Source: Catenuloplanes niger (lineage in GTDB: Bacteria; Actinomycetota; Actinomycetes; Mycobacteriales; Micromonosporaceae). Taken from it: 64,000 nt of DNA. The notes beneath the pieces were generated by a model. That model was given only the letters and a program-made list of their open reading frames with translations, made no database searches and was not told the DNA's origin. Numbering within the stretch: the first letter of the stretch is position 1; the number at the start of each line of letters is the position of its first letter. Location of the stretch: assembly GCF_031458255.1 (NCBI RefSeq), contig NZ_JAVDYC010000001.1, positions 1,178,001 to 1,242,000 of the forward strand, given 5' to 3'. The position numbers and the translations under genes were made by a program. This document shows positions 25,601-35,300 of this stretch, piece by piece.

Positions 25601-26138
25601 TGTCGATGAGGCGGAGGCCGCGGCCCGCGAAGCCATCAGCCTCGCCTACCGTGTCCAGGACCAAGCAGTTTTGCTGCAATCCCGAACAACCCTATGCGTC
25701 GCTCAGCTGCAGCGTGGACGATACCCGCAGGCCGCTCAGGAGATCCGAAGAGCCGTACGATACCGCCCTGAAGGCCGTCATCTCGTCATACCGGCCCTGC
25801 TCGCGCTGACCACCCGCCTGGTCGGCGATCACGACGCAGCTACCCAGCACTTCAACGAACTCCGAGCCGGGGCAGCAACTCGCATCGACCGAGAACCTGG
25901 CGCCCCGAGCGACTTCGGCGCCCGGCACTTCCACGGATTCGCGATGTGCGGGCTGTTCGTCGCCGGTCACGGTGACATGGAAACGGCCAAACGCTCGCTG
26001 GGTGTGGTAGACCTGCGGCACAAACCACACGCGCCTGGACTGATCGCCCGGATGGTGTTCCTCGTGCAGAAACTCGATGAGTCCGGGCCCCGGCCCGGGA
26101 TGCTCCAGCCCGCGATTGACGCCCTCCGAAGCCCCTAG
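22662..26138 (+). CDS. Kinase-like / STAND NTPase / TPR fusion protein
   Basis: An 1158-aa cytoplasmic multidomain protein. Residues ~1-370 look like a protein-kinase/phosphotransferase fold: K67 in I-L-K-F-S, the catalytic-loop motif H-G-D-L-S-S-R-N at 211-218 and a DFG-like I-D-Y-D at 235-238. A P-loop ATPase follows, with Walker A G-K-R-G-I-G-K-T at 409-416, and helical winged-helix-like segments. The last ~400 residues are TPR-like repeats (A-G-K-A-Y-K-R-A-L-R-L-A and similar). The order effector-STAND-TPR is that of NLR-like immune sensors, so a kinase effector switched on by TPR sensing is a reasonable inference. No clear ribosome site precedes ATG 22662. Confidence 0.8.
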   Translation: MERLMDRPAWDRGPGKAHKKLLDALAKALETRNCQLQHVKWFGAGRSDYPVASIIRYEDGPDHRILKFSTDEQQQRMEAALLGENAFVAQHLATVERERIPLGGNRCAVYMQIAGDDVDDLLSLEDLRARGRTVDYGFIVRAVVGEWNEGKPIPVNRSARSVVARIVGRWRGPALRWIRAASHLDDFSPIALLAGKAGRQVVQSVLLGKAHGDLSSRNILIPANLRVESSGFHLIDYDHFSQDAPLARDPMHLLVGLALDEFADRPAVRGEIIKAIVNPGNPDISPEVGDFALVSAAIHNACADSFPRRRGLSRHMREQCLLALVGVALRHVGRDRRVKNPEEVKRWCYELAVAAAHRFEEVCEQYEDPPRISRDPDGPTPPIIDRYFEREDLTYRLAYGPHGVVSVEGKRGIGKTKLVDVVLEDVAKHHGRDGLRAERHHATANRSLDLRTLVELISARRAPVRSGSPLVLLESVLRKLRNTPVVVTVAEAENLLEPDTHQIADPDLAEAFDMISTEPGHRVSVVLETEHGAVLPSTQSWPDNEPVVVPLMEENDFLDMLRALHPRMGRQLDDLPNAEQGSLWESAGGNPRMAELICASVCEHPVMTLPELVVELYRYREEPVAWLIKRLLKGMPRVARRTMRALAALRVPLPAVIIAKLVEEPESMVRQSLDNLSGRRVIGQQGDFYFISPAEATIVIHTVRQSKRLELYDAAADVLAAYRESQPAPRRVDDLRYHLAEVDCLIDASAHGAACDEIAKIDKYLVQWNCARLLLRRREQIRGRLDTTRQEMHNEDALGGIYVDMGKLDRAGKAYKRALRLAGPDTPPAVMAQLQANIADMYWAANDMGRAQRSNEIALAKAAEAGNQLAVMKSLIGLADCHRRRGDFTAAITRANQVFSIDELAKLVTTNWEARVQAVTAAVRLARWHAEHDGSADLGQARQWLARAEELSSSGKAWHRAVYLDALADLRLTEGLVDGNVDEAEAAAREAISLAYRVQDQAVLLQSRTTLCVAQLQRGRYPQAAQEIRRAVRYRPEGRHLVIPALLALTTRLVGDHDAATQHFNELRAGAATRIDREPGAPSDFGARHFHGFAMCGLFVAGHGDMETAKRSLGVVDLRHKPHAPGLIARMVFLVQKLDESGPRPGMLQPAIDALRSP

Positions 26139-26683
26139 ATCCAGCCGCGATCGCGGGCATGCACGACAGCCTCTATCCGGTTACTTGCGCCTATCTCCCG
26201 GTACAGCGCGGCCAGCAACCGGAACATGGCTCGCTCGGAGTACCCCATCTGGGTAGCCAGCTGAGCCACCGTCATGCCCGACGCCAACTTCCCGAGCCAT
26301 GCGATCCGATCCGGATCGACTGCCCCGGCCTGCTGTTCACCGCCGTTGGCGAGCAGAGACACCACTGCCGTAGGCAGGACTGACTGGCCGTCTATGGTGG
26401 CTTCGACAGCTCGGCGCAGCGAGTCATGGGCAACGCCCCGTGGGAGAACTGAGCGTGCGCCAGCCCGCACCGCGCGGACGCCGTCAGAGGCGGAACCTTC
26501 GTCGACAAGTGCGATGACCTGAACCGTCCGCAGGCCGTCAAGTAGTCGCCATTGCGGTATGCCAGCCATGGTCAGCAGAACCAAGGCCGACGGCCGTCGA
26601 GCGGCCCAGCTAACGGGGTCCGTGGGCGTCTCGACCTGATGGCCGGCGGCGGACAGCACGTTGGCCACCCCCTCTCTGAACAT
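26135..26683 (-). CDS. Degenerate NarL-type response regulator
   Basis: At least 182 aa. The N-terminal part is a receiver-like domain lacking the normal phosphoacceptor Asp (L-V-L-L-T-M-A-G in its place) and the conserved Lys (S-V-L-P-R-G). The C-terminal ~55 residues form a LuxR-type HTH with an unusual end (V-A-Q-L-A-T-Q-M-G-Y-S-E-R-A-M-F-R-L-L). ATG 26683 is the first canonical start. The frame, however, stays open to 26729 and encodes a typical first receiver strand ending in V-A-I-I-D-P-L-P, with no ATG, GTG or TTG. It overlaps the convergent kinase-STAND gene by four bases. Phosphorylation-independent regulation is inferred. Confidence 0.7.
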   Translation of the reverse strand: MFREGVANVLSAAGHQVETPTDPVSWAARRPSALVLLTMAGIPQWRLLDGLRTVQVIALVDEGSASDGVRAVRAGARSVLPRGVAHDSLRRAVEATIDGQSVLPTAVVSLLANGGEQQAGAVDPDRIAWLGKLASGMTVAQLATQMGYSERAMFRLLAALYREIGASNRIEAVVHARDRGWI

Positions 26684-26873
26684 CGGGAGGGGGTCGATGA
26701 TCGCGACGTAAGCCGTGGCGTGATCCCTTCTCTAGTCCGGCACCCTGGATCATTTCGCACCGCGGGGGCGTTGCGGGCGGCGCGCCCGGGACACCATCTG
26801 GCAGGGCCATGACCCAGATCTGTCATAGACCGGCGCGCGGCAACATTCCTACTGTCGAATTCAGGGGTTCACA

Positions 26874-27212
26874 GTGGTCTATGACGATGACACCGGGCGG
26901 CGAGTGCATCTAAGCCTGCCGCTAGAGAGCATGAAGGAACTGGCCGCGAGAATGTCGAACCGGCCGCTACCAGCCATTGTTGATGCCATCGCGCGGGCCG
27001 TGAGGCGTCGCGCAAAGGGACCGAATCGACCCAAAGTCAGCCCGTCCCGGATCAAGTCTGATCTTCGCCGCTCACAAATCGATGTGACAGTCGAACAGGT
27101 GGCCTGGGTAATGGTGAACGAAATGCGGGCACCCGAGGTTACTCAGCCTCCGCGCCCCCGCTCACGGCAACAAACCCGCACTCCTCGACGGTCAGGCAAA
27201 ACTCGCGAGTAG
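26874..27212 (+). CDS. Small hypothetical basic protein
   Basis: A 112-aa, Arg/Pro-rich protein of no recognised family. It starts with GTG 26874 behind CAGGGG. The N-terminal part (R-R-V-H-L-S-L-P-L-E-S-M-K-E-L) looks structured; the C-terminal ~30 residues are basic and probably disordered. It lies divergent from the degenerate regulator and upstream of the helicase/methylase operon. It could be a DNA-binding accessory protein, but coding status itself is moderate. Confidence 0.45.
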   Translation: MVYDDDTGRRVHLSLPLESMKELAARMSNRPLPAIVDAIARAVRRRAKGPNRPKVSPSRIKSDLRRSQIDVTVEQVAWVMVNEMRAPEVTQPPRPRSRQQTRTPRRSGKTRE

Positions 27213-27735
27213 CCGAATACCTGCATCGCTCTCGCCATAACCCGAATAAGTCACTGAGCGACGTCAACTGATCGTCGTGTCCCGATTTCCACAACCGCAG
27301 TTGCGGGACGCCTGGTCCACGCAACCGCGCGACCGCGCCCACCCGAGCGAGCCCCGGCTCAAATCTGACGCGCATGGACGATATCGCCGTTCGGACAAGC
27401 AGACTGCGCGCCCGAGCCCCATCCGGCAAGTCGATGTCCGGGAGATGGCGGGGCACCGGGCATCAGCTCTCGCGCCGGCCGCGTCAGCGATCTTCGTGCG
27501 ACCGTCGTCCAAAACAGGACGCCAGGGCTGGCCGCCATCGACACGGATCCGAGCGCCTTCCAGAACTCCACTCGACAGTCGACTTGAGGCGACATTTCCT
27601 CTAAAATCACCCAAAATTTGCACCCGCCATCCGCACGACCATCCCGCCAATAGGCATCAGGACTTCACCCGCAAGGTAACAAGAAGTATCTTTACGCCCA
27701 CGGATTGCTTCGGTTGCCGGCTCGGGACAAGGTGG
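27213..27735. other. Leader region of the DISARM-like operon
   Basis: About 520 bases without a supportable gene; the open frame upstream of 27736 has non-coding composition. Around 27590-27720 the DNA turns A/T-richer than its surroundings (TCTAAAATCACCCAAAATTT, then AACAAGAAGTATCTTTA), which suits the operon promoter. I could not define a -35/-10 pair with confidence. Confidence 0.4.
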
Positions 27736-28251
27736 ATGGCGTACAACAAGTTCAACCATCAGGGCTACTTCGGAGAGAGCTTCGTCCGGGTGCTGGTCAG
27801 TGCCGCCGGCCTGATCGCCGGCCAGCAGGATGTCGATCACACCGGTGTGGACTTCTCGATTGATCTTCCCGGCGTTCGGGGCACGGCGCGATTTCCCAAG
27901 ATCGAGGCGCAGGTCAAGTCATGGTCCGCGCCCAAGGGTAACGATCTCTACTGGCAGTACCCGATGGAAGTCGGCAACTACAACAACCTGGCGGGTGAGG
28001 GGTTCTCGGTGCCCCGCTATCTGTTCCTCATCGTCGTGCCGGATGACGTTGACCAGTACGCACACGTGGACGAGACCGCCACGCGGCTCAGCCACTGCGG
28101 CTACTGGGCGTCCCTTCGCAACCTACCGGTGATCGAGGACGGTTCCCAGAAGACGATCACGGTGCGGGTGCCGAAGCAGAACCTGTTGACCGTCAAGGCG
28201 CTCCGCACTCTGCTGCAGCCGGTGCCGATTCAGCGGGTGCCCGCATCATGA
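27736..28251 (+). CDS. DUF4365 domain protein
   Basis: A 171-aa protein of the DUF4365 family. Seen are the opening G-Y-F-G-E-S-F-V-R-V-L-V-S-A-A-G-L, a D-x-T-G-V-D-F-S-I-D segment and I-E-A-Q-V-K-S-W. The spacing D(x)n-E-x-Q-V-K resembles a PD-(D/E)XK nuclease core, as proposed for this family. DUF4365 proteins recur in defence loci. ATG 27736 is chosen because the family begins there; AAGGTGG lies immediately upstream. Its stop overlaps the next start (ATGA), so the two are translationally coupled. A nuclease role is inferred. Confidence 0.75.
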   Translation: MAYNKFNHQGYFGESFVRVLVSAAGLIAGQQDVDHTGVDFSIDLPGVRGTARFPKIEAQVKSWSAPKGNDLYWQYPMEVGNYNNLAGEGFSVPRYLFLIVVPDDVDQYAHVDETATRLSHCGYWASLRNLPVIEDGSQKTITVRVPKQNLLTVKALRTLLQPVPIQRVPAS

Positions 28252-29363
28252 CCCCCGTCAGCGCGGATGAGCTGCGCACCGCCGAGGCACTTGAGCCCGA
28301 GGCCTTCGCCCAGTACCTGTCGACCACCGGCTGGTCTCTTGCACAGCAGCTCGAACGAGCGACCCTATGGACTCGCAGCGAGACCGATGGAGAGTTTCAG
28401 GTGCTGGTGCCCGGGGACCGGGCTCTCCGGGACTACGCAAGCCGGGTGTCCGATCTCCTCGCCACGGTCGCCACCGTCGAGGAACGACCGGTTCGGCTAC
28501 TGCTCGACGAGCTGGAGTCCGGCGGTGTCGACACACTCTCGTTCCGGCTCCTGCCCGGCGGCCCCTCCGGCACCATCCCGCTGTTTAACGCGACCGATGC
28601 GCTTGCTGGTGTGAAGGAGCTCGTCGTCTCATCGACCTTCTCCCTGCTGAGCCCCGAACCGATGCTCGTACAGGGGCGCCGGCCAGACGCGGTGCTCGAC
28701 TTCGCGAAGTCTGTTCGGCTCGGAACGCCCCGGGCCGGAAGCTGGGCCATCGCGGCACAACTGGCCCTGCCCGACAACGCAACGAACGGCGAGATACCTC
28801 TAGCCCGTCAGGTGGCACTGCGGATGCACAGCGCGGTCCGTGCGTGCTACGCCGCGTCCGGTGAGGCGTTGCGCGATTACGACATCGGGCTCTTCCTCAG
28901 TCGTACCGGCGAAGGGGTCTCCTCGAATGTGTGCGATGCGCTCGCCAAGCTCGGTCGGGACAACGTCCCGTATGACATGCGGTTCAGCTGGGCACGGTCC
29001 CTGCCGGCCAGCGTTCCCGCGCGCTCGTTCCGCTTCAATGCCGCCAGGATCGAAGTGCTGCGGACTGCCGCCGAGCAGCTAAAGGTTGCGGTCCCGGACG
29101 GTGAAACCACGATCGAGGGTACGGTCAGCAAGCTCCGGCGGGATATCGGCGAGGGCGGTCAGGCCACGGTCCGCGGTCCGCTCTCGACGGCCTACGGCTC
29201 GTCGGAACGCCCGGTAAGGGTCTTGCTGCCCGATCACCTGTACCAGAGCGTCGTCAGCGCGCATGGACGCCAGCAGCAGGTGCGCATCACCGGGGTTGCT
29301 GTGCGAGGCCGCATCGAAAGGGTAACCAGCGTCGAGATACTGGACGAGACAACGCAAATATGA
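28248..29363 (+). CDS. Unknown protein in DISARM-like operon
   Basis: A 371-aa protein I do not recognise. It has no signal peptide or membrane helix. Mixed alpha/beta composition, with regularly spaced hydrophobic segments and a C-terminal beta-rich part (V-R-I-T-G-V-A-V-R-G-R-I-E-R-V-T-S-V-E-I). Its start overlaps the DUF4365 stop by four bases, and the SNF2 helicase follows 145 bases later on the same strand. Position implies it is a dedicated component, possibly a partner of the DUF4365 protein, and not a shared housekeeping gene. Confidence 0.75.
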   Translation: MTPVSADELRTAEALEPEAFAQYLSTTGWSLAQQLERATLWTRSETDGEFQVLVPGDRALRDYASRVSDLLATVATVEERPVRLLLDELESGGVDTLSFRLLPGGPSGTIPLFNATDALAGVKELVVSSTFSLLSPEPMLVQGRRPDAVLDFAKSVRLGTPRAGSWAIAAQLALPDNATNGEIPLARQVALRMHSAVRACYAASGEALRDYDIGLFLSRTGEGVSSNVCDALAKLGRDNVPYDMRFSWARSLPASVPARSFRFNAARIEVLRTAAEQLKVAVPDGETTIEGTVSKLRRDIGEGGQATVRGPLSTAYGSSERPVRVLLPDHLYQSVVSAHGRQQQVRITGVAVRGRIERVTSVEILDETTQI

Positions 29364-29508
29364 GGTCTCTGCCAGCGACGATTCCCTCTTTCGGCTGATA
29401 GGCGCAACAACCGAACGACGGCAAAGAATCCGTACGTGCGGTTCCATCCGGCTGTGTTGATCTGGATACGATCAACGCTGCCCAACGACTGACAGAGGTG
29501 AGGCGACC

Positions 29509-32373
29509 ATGAGCGAGAATCGTTCCGGGGAACCGCTGGAAATAGCGCCGGGGTCGGTTGTGGTCGTCCGGGACGAGGAGTGGCTCGTCCAGACTGCCGA
29601 GGACACAGCGGACGGACTGCTCATCCGGGCCCGAGGCCTCAGCGAGCTGGTCCGGGACACCACTGCCGTCTTCTACAGGTCGCTGGACCGCATCGAGCCG
29701 CTGGACCCGGCCGAGGCACTCGTCGTGGCCGACGACAGCCCGAAGTACCGCCGGGCGCGCCTCTGGCTCGAATCCACGTTCCGCAAAACCGCGGTCCCGC
29801 TCGGCGATGAATCCCTCTCCGTGTCCACGCAGGCGCTGGCCAAGCCGCTGCGCTACCAGCAGGCCGCTGTGCGCAAAGCGCTCGATCCGGCCAATCTTCG
29901 GCCACGGATCCTGCTGGCCGACGCGGTCGGCCTGGGCAAGACCCTCGAGATCGGAATGATCCTCTCCGAACTCGTCCGGCGTGGCCGCGGTGACCGCATC
30001 CTGGTCGTCACCCCGCGCCACGTCCTTGAGCAGATGCAACAGGAATTGTGGTCGCGTTTCGCGTTGCCGTTCGTCAGGCTCGACTCGGCGGGAATTCAGC
30101 GGGTTCGGCAGAAACTGCCGGCGAACAGGAATCCTTTCACCTATTTCCGTCGTGCCATCATCTCCATCGACACACTGAAGTCGGAGCGGTACGCCGCCAG
30201 CCTGCGTAAACAGCGGTGGGATGCGGTCGTTATCGACGAGGCGCACAACCTCTCCAACGCGACCACACAGAACAACAAGCTGGCGCGGACTCTGTCGCGA
30301 AACACCGAAACGCTGATCCTCGCCTCAGCGACGCCACACAACGGCCGGGCGGAGTCGTTCGCCGAGCTCATCCGGCTGCTCGACCCGTCTGCCATCCCGC
30401 CGAACGGCGAGCTGATGGATGCCGAGATCAAACGTCTCCGCGTCCGCCGCCACCGGCACAGCCCTGAGGTGGCGGGTGAGGTCGGCGCCGACTGGGCCGA
30501 ACGCCGCGAACCGGAGAACATCCTGATCCCGGCCGGTCCCGCGGAGAACGCGGTCGCCGCGGAGCTGGAGCACGTCTGGCTGTGGCCCTCGAACGAACGC
30601 ACCCCGTACTCCGGCCAGAACGCATCGCTCTTCCCATGGACTCTTGCCAAGGCCTTTCTGTCCTCACCGGCCGCCCTTGCCGAGACGGTCAAACAGCGTA
30701 TAGATCGACTCGGCGCTGAAGCTGCGGCAAAGGCTGAGCGAGTTGCTCTGGAGCGGCTTGCCGCGCTCAACGCGGTCTCCCAGGCCGAGGGCTCCGCCAA
30801 GTACGCCCGCCTGATCTCGCGGCTTCGAGAGCTCGGCGTCGGCAAGGGATCGTCGACGCGTGCCGTTGTCTTCGCGGAACGGGTCGCCACCCTCACCTGG
30901 TTGCACGAGCACCTACCCGCCGACCTCGGCATGCCGGCCGAGGCGGTCGAGATCATGCACGGCGGGCTGCCGGACGACGACCAGCAGCGGGTCGTCGACG
31001 CTTTCAAACAAGCACACACGCCGGTACGGATCCTGGTCACCGGCGATGTGGCCTCGGAGGGCGTCAACCTTCACTCGCAATGCCACGAGCTGATCCACTA
31101 CGACATTCCGTGGAGCCTGATCCGGATCGAGCAGCGCAACGGCCGGATCGACCGCTACGGCCAGCTGCATCCGCCGGGCATCACCACGCTGCTGTTGGAG
31201 CCGTCCGGCGGCCGGTTCGGCGGCGACATCCGCATCCTTGCGAAGCTGGTCGACAAGGAGAACGAGGCGCATCGCGCGCTCGGTGACGTCGCCTCGCTCA
31301 TGGGCGAGTACGACGTCAAGGGCGAGGAGGAGGCGATTCGCGCTGTCCTCTCCGGCCGGAGAAAACTCGACGACGTGGTCCGCACCCCGGACGACGTGCT
31401 GGCCGGCGGCGATTTGGACGCCATGTTCCTCGGGTTCCTCGACGACGACACGGACGAGGAGGAATCACGGGACGTCACCACCACGCCGGGTTCCGGGCTC
31501 TACCCCGACGACATCTCATACCTCGACGAGGCCCTGCACACCGCGTTCATCGACCCGGCGGCGCCGCTCAGCAACAGCGGCGTCTCCTGGCGGCGTGACC
31601 CTGCCTTCGGCACCGCGGAGCTGACCCCGCCGCCGGACCTGATCCAACGCCTTGACGTGCTGCCGCAGACCTACCTCGCCGACCGCCGCGTCACCGATAA
31701 GCTGGTGCTGGCCACCACCGTCGCCCGCGGCATGGACAGGATGACCGAGGCACTGCGGGACGACAACGGATCGAGCTGGCCGGACGCGCACTATCTGAGC
31801 CCGCTGCACCCGGTGCTCGACTGGGCCTCCGACCGGGCGCTGTCCGGGCTGGGACGCAACGAAGTCTTCGCGGTGCGGGGCGGCGTGGACGCGCCGACCG
31901 TCATGTTGCTGGGAACGCTGACGAACAAGCGGGGGCAGGTCGTCTCCGCGGCCTGGATGACCGCCGAGTTCCCGATGCCGGACGATCCGTCGTTCGCACT
32001 GGTGACGCCGCATTCATCGGCAGCCGATGCACTGGCCGCGCTTGGCTGGGACAGCGTCCGGTCCAACCCGGGACCGGTGGCCGGCGCCGGTGAGCTTCGT
32101 CGGTTCATCCAGCCGGCGGTGGCCAACGCCCGCGTACAGATGCGCGACCTGTTCGCCGCCGCGGAGAAGGATGTCGCGCACCGGGTCGAGGAGTGGTCCC
32201 GCCGGCTCGCCCAGTGGCAGAACGATGCCGATGCGCTCATCCAGCGCAGCGACCTCAAACAGCGGCGGGTCAGCATCAAACAGGAACAGCATCTCGTCGC
32301 CGAGATGAATCCGGACCGGCAGCTGGTACGCCCGCTGCTGGTCGTCGTTCCGTCAACGGGAGAACAGGTATGA
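29509..32373 (+). CDS. SNF2-type helicase (DrmD-like)
   Basis: A 954-aa superfamily-2 helicase. Motif I is A-V-G-L-G-K-T at about residue 137-143, motif II is V-V-I-D-E-A-H-N near 240, and motif III is L-A-S-A-T-P-H-N-G. Motifs V/VI read V-A-S-E-G-V-N-L-H and I-E-Q-R-N-G-R-I-D-R-Y-G-Q near 535-550. This is the SNF2/RapA-like pattern of DISARM DrmD. It probably translocates on DNA. ATG 29509 has AGAGGTGAGG upstream. Its stop overlaps the methylase start by four bases (ATGA), so expression is coupled. The DrmD label rests on order and motifs, not on a database match. Confidence 0.85.
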   Translation: MSENRSGEPLEIAPGSVVVVRDEEWLVQTAEDTADGLLIRARGLSELVRDTTAVFYRSLDRIEPLDPAEALVVADDSPKYRRARLWLESTFRKTAVPLGDESLSVSTQALAKPLRYQQAAVRKALDPANLRPRILLADAVGLGKTLEIGMILSELVRRGRGDRILVVTPRHVLEQMQQELWSRFALPFVRLDSAGIQRVRQKLPANRNPFTYFRRAIISIDTLKSERYAASLRKQRWDAVVIDEAHNLSNATTQNNKLARTLSRNTETLILASATPHNGRAESFAELIRLLDPSAIPPNGELMDAEIKRLRVRRHRHSPEVAGEVGADWAERREPENILIPAGPAENAVAAELEHVWLWPSNERTPYSGQNASLFPWTLAKAFLSSPAALAETVKQRIDRLGAEAAAKAERVALERLAALNAVSQAEGSAKYARLISRLRELGVGKGSSTRAVVFAERVATLTWLHEHLPADLGMPAEAVEIMHGGLPDDDQQRVVDAFKQAHTPVRILVTGDVASEGVNLHSQCHELIHYDIPWSLIRIEQRNGRIDRYGQLHPPGITTLLLEPSGGRFGGDIRILAKLVDKENEAHRALGDVASLMGEYDVKGEEEAIRAVLSGRRKLDDVVRTPDDVLAGGDLDAMFLGFLDDDTDEEESRDVTTTPGSGLYPDDISYLDEALHTAFIDPAAPLSNSGVSWRRDPAFGTAELTPPPDLIQRLDVLPQTYLADRRVTDKLVLATTVARGMDRMTEALRDDNGSSWPDAHYLSPLHPVLDWASDRALSGLGRNEVFAVRGGVDAPTVMLLGTLTNKRGQVVSAAWMTAEFPMPDDPSFALVTPHSSAADALAALGWDSVRSNPGPVAGAGELRRFIQPAVANARVQMRDLFAAAEKDVAHRVEEWSRRLAQWQNDADALIQRSDLKQRRVSIKQEQHLVAEMNPDRQLVRPLLVVVPSTGEQV

Positions 32374-35300
32374 GCGTGTCCGACGCGATCCTGGTCGGCG
32401 AGGCCTGGATCTCCGAGCACTACTTCACCACCGAGACCACCAAGGAGTCGTTCCAGGCGAAGGTCCTGGAGCGCCGCAAGGAGTGGGACGCCGAAGCAGC
32501 CGCTGGGCGCCGCACGCCGCGCAGCCGGTTTACCGAGGCGCGGCTGGAACTGGAAGCGGACCTGGCCAAGCTCACCGAGCTAGCCGACGTCGAAGCCGAC
32601 CTCGGGGTAACCGACCGGCACACCACCGACGACGCGCTCGCGTCGATCTACGAGCGGATCATCGGCCTCCTCGAGCTGCGCGACCACGGCCTGAATGTTC
32701 AAGAGAACGGGCCGATCCTTCGCGTCTCTGCGCCGGGCATCACCGACCGCGCGCCACTCGCCGTCGTGCGCGCTCAACCAGCCGGCACGGTCGAGGACGT
32801 GCTCGCCAAAGATGGGCCCACACTGGCCGCACCGGTACGCCTGGACGAGGACGGCGACGAGCTGACCTCGGCCGCGCGTCTGGTGTCCGCGCTGTTCCGC
32901 GAGGACGACGCACCCAGCCTGATCCTGATCCTGGCCGGCCGCTGGGCGGTGCTGGCCGAGCAGGAACGCTGGGCAGAGGGCCGCTACCTCGCCGTCAACC
33001 TGCAGCTCATCTGCGAGCGCAACGACACCAAGCGCGGCGGCGAGATCGACCGCGCCCTGACCTGCCTGAGCGCCGAATCGATCGCACCCGACGGGGACGG
33101 CAGCCTGTGGTGGAACGGCGTCCTCGAAGAGTCGATCAAGCACACGGTCGGCGTCTCGAAGGACCTCCGCGACGGCGTCCGGCTCTCCATCGAAATCATC
33201 GCGAACGAGGTCGTCCAGCGACGCCGCGCCAAGGGCCTCGACCCGCTGCCAGCCACCGAGGCCCAGCCGCTGGCCAAGCAGTCGCTACGGTTCCTCTACC
33301 GCATCCTCTTCCTGCTCTACGCCGAGGCGTCGCCCGAACTTGGCGTACTGCCGATCGGCGCCCCCGAGTACGACCAGGGCTACAGCCTCGACCGCCTCCG
33401 CGAACTCGTCCAGGTCGAGCTGGCCACCCCGCGCGCCCGCGCTGGCACCCACCTCTACGAATCCCTCGGCGTGCTCTTCCGGCTGGTGGACCAGGGTCAC
33501 GTGCTGGAGGAGCCCGACGAGGAGGCGCTGACCACGCAGGGCCTGACGTTCAACCCGCTGCGCGCCGACCTGTTCCGCCCCGAGGCGACCGCGCACATCG
33601 ACGAGGCCGGCCTCGGCAACGCGGCACTCCAGCAGGTTCTCACCCACCTACTGCTGAGCAAGGAGAAGCGAGGCAAGGACAGAGGCTTCATCTCGTACGC
33701 GGAGCTGGGCATCAACCAGCTCGGCGCGGTGTACGAGGGACTCATGTCGTACACCGGCTTCTTCGCCGAAACCGACCTCTACGAGGTGGCGAAGGGCGGC
33801 GACGGCAGCAAGGGCTCCTGGGTCGTGCCGGTCTCCCGGGCCGACGGCATCGCGGCCACCGACTTCGTCAAGCAGCTCAACGTGGCGACCGGCGAGATGC
33901 AGCCGGTGCTGCACGAGCAGGGATCGTTCGTATTCCGTCTCGCCGGCCGCGAACGCCAGCAATCCGCCTCGTACTACACCCCCGAAGTGCTTACCAGATT
34001 CACGGTCGGGCAGGCGCTGGAAGAGCTCCTCACCGAGGAGACCCGCGCCTCAGAGATCCTCGAGATGAAGATCTGCGAGCCGGCACTGGGCTCCGGCGCC
34101 TTCGCAATCGAGGCGGTCCGGCAACTCGCCGAAGAATATCTCAAGCGCCGCCAGGCCGAGCTGATCGACGAGGGCAAGCGAATCGACCCGGACGATTACC
34201 CGCGCCGCCTCCAGGAGGTCAAGGCCTACCTGGCGCTGCACAACGTCTACGGCGTCGACCTCAACGCCACCGCCGTCGAACTCGCCGAAGTCTCCCTCTG
34301 GCTCGACACGATGGTGCAGGGCCTTTCCGCTCCTTGGTTCGGCCTGCACCTGCGGCGCGGAAACTCGCTGGTCGGTGCCCGTCGCGCCGTCTACACGCGC
34401 AAGCAGGTGGCCGACAAGTCGTGGCTCGGCGCGGTACCAACGGAGGTGCCGCTGACACCGCTGCGTGAGGACATGGCGGAGCGCCGGGTCGGCACCGATG
34501 GCATCCACCACTTCCTCCTCCCCGCCGACGGCTGGGGCTCCGCCGCCGACGCCACGGAGGCCGCGAAGCTCGCCCCGGAAGCCGCGAAGGCGCTCAAAAC
34601 CTGGCGTGGCAAGACCAAAACGAAACCCACCAAAGCCCAGCTCGACGGGTACGCCGAACTGGCGCATCGCGTCGAGACACTGTGGCAGATCGCCTGGCGT
34701 CGCTTGGACATCGCCGAGAAGTCAATCCGCCGCGACATTCCGGTCTGGGAGGCCGGCCCTCTCGACGACGGCGCCACCATCCAGCGCGAAGAGATCGAAC
34801 GCGCGCTGGCCGACGAGGGCGGTGCCTACCAGCGACTGCGCCGAGTGATGGACGCCTGGACGGCCCTTTGGTTCTGGCCACTCACCGAGGCCGCCGCGAC
34901 AGTGAACGGCGTGGTGATTACGCCTCCGACGACCGAGCAGTGGATTGCCGGTCTTCAAGGGCTTCTCGGCCGGAACCCCGACGTTCGCAAGCGCGGCAAG
35001 TCGGCCGAGACATCCTTCAGCGCGGACATGGACTGGCACGCGCTAAACGAAGCCGAGCCCCTCGAACTTGGCCTCGCCAGCGCAAACTCCATCGGCGAAG
35101 TACTTCGCGATCACCCCTGGCTCGTCGTCTGCGAACGCATCGCCGAACGCCAGGGCTTCTTCCACTGGAACCTCGACTTCGCCACCGTCTTCGCCCGCGG
35201 CGGCTTCGACCTCCAGGTTGGAAACCCGCCTTGGGTCCGGCCACGGTCTGACGTGGATGCGCTGCTTGCCGAAGGCGACCCTTGGTGGCAGCTCGCCCAG

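Noticed and set aside
27277-27735. A 153-codon upstream extension of the DUF4365 protein
   Set aside because: Composition is non-coding and partly A/T-rich; family similarity begins at ATG 27736.
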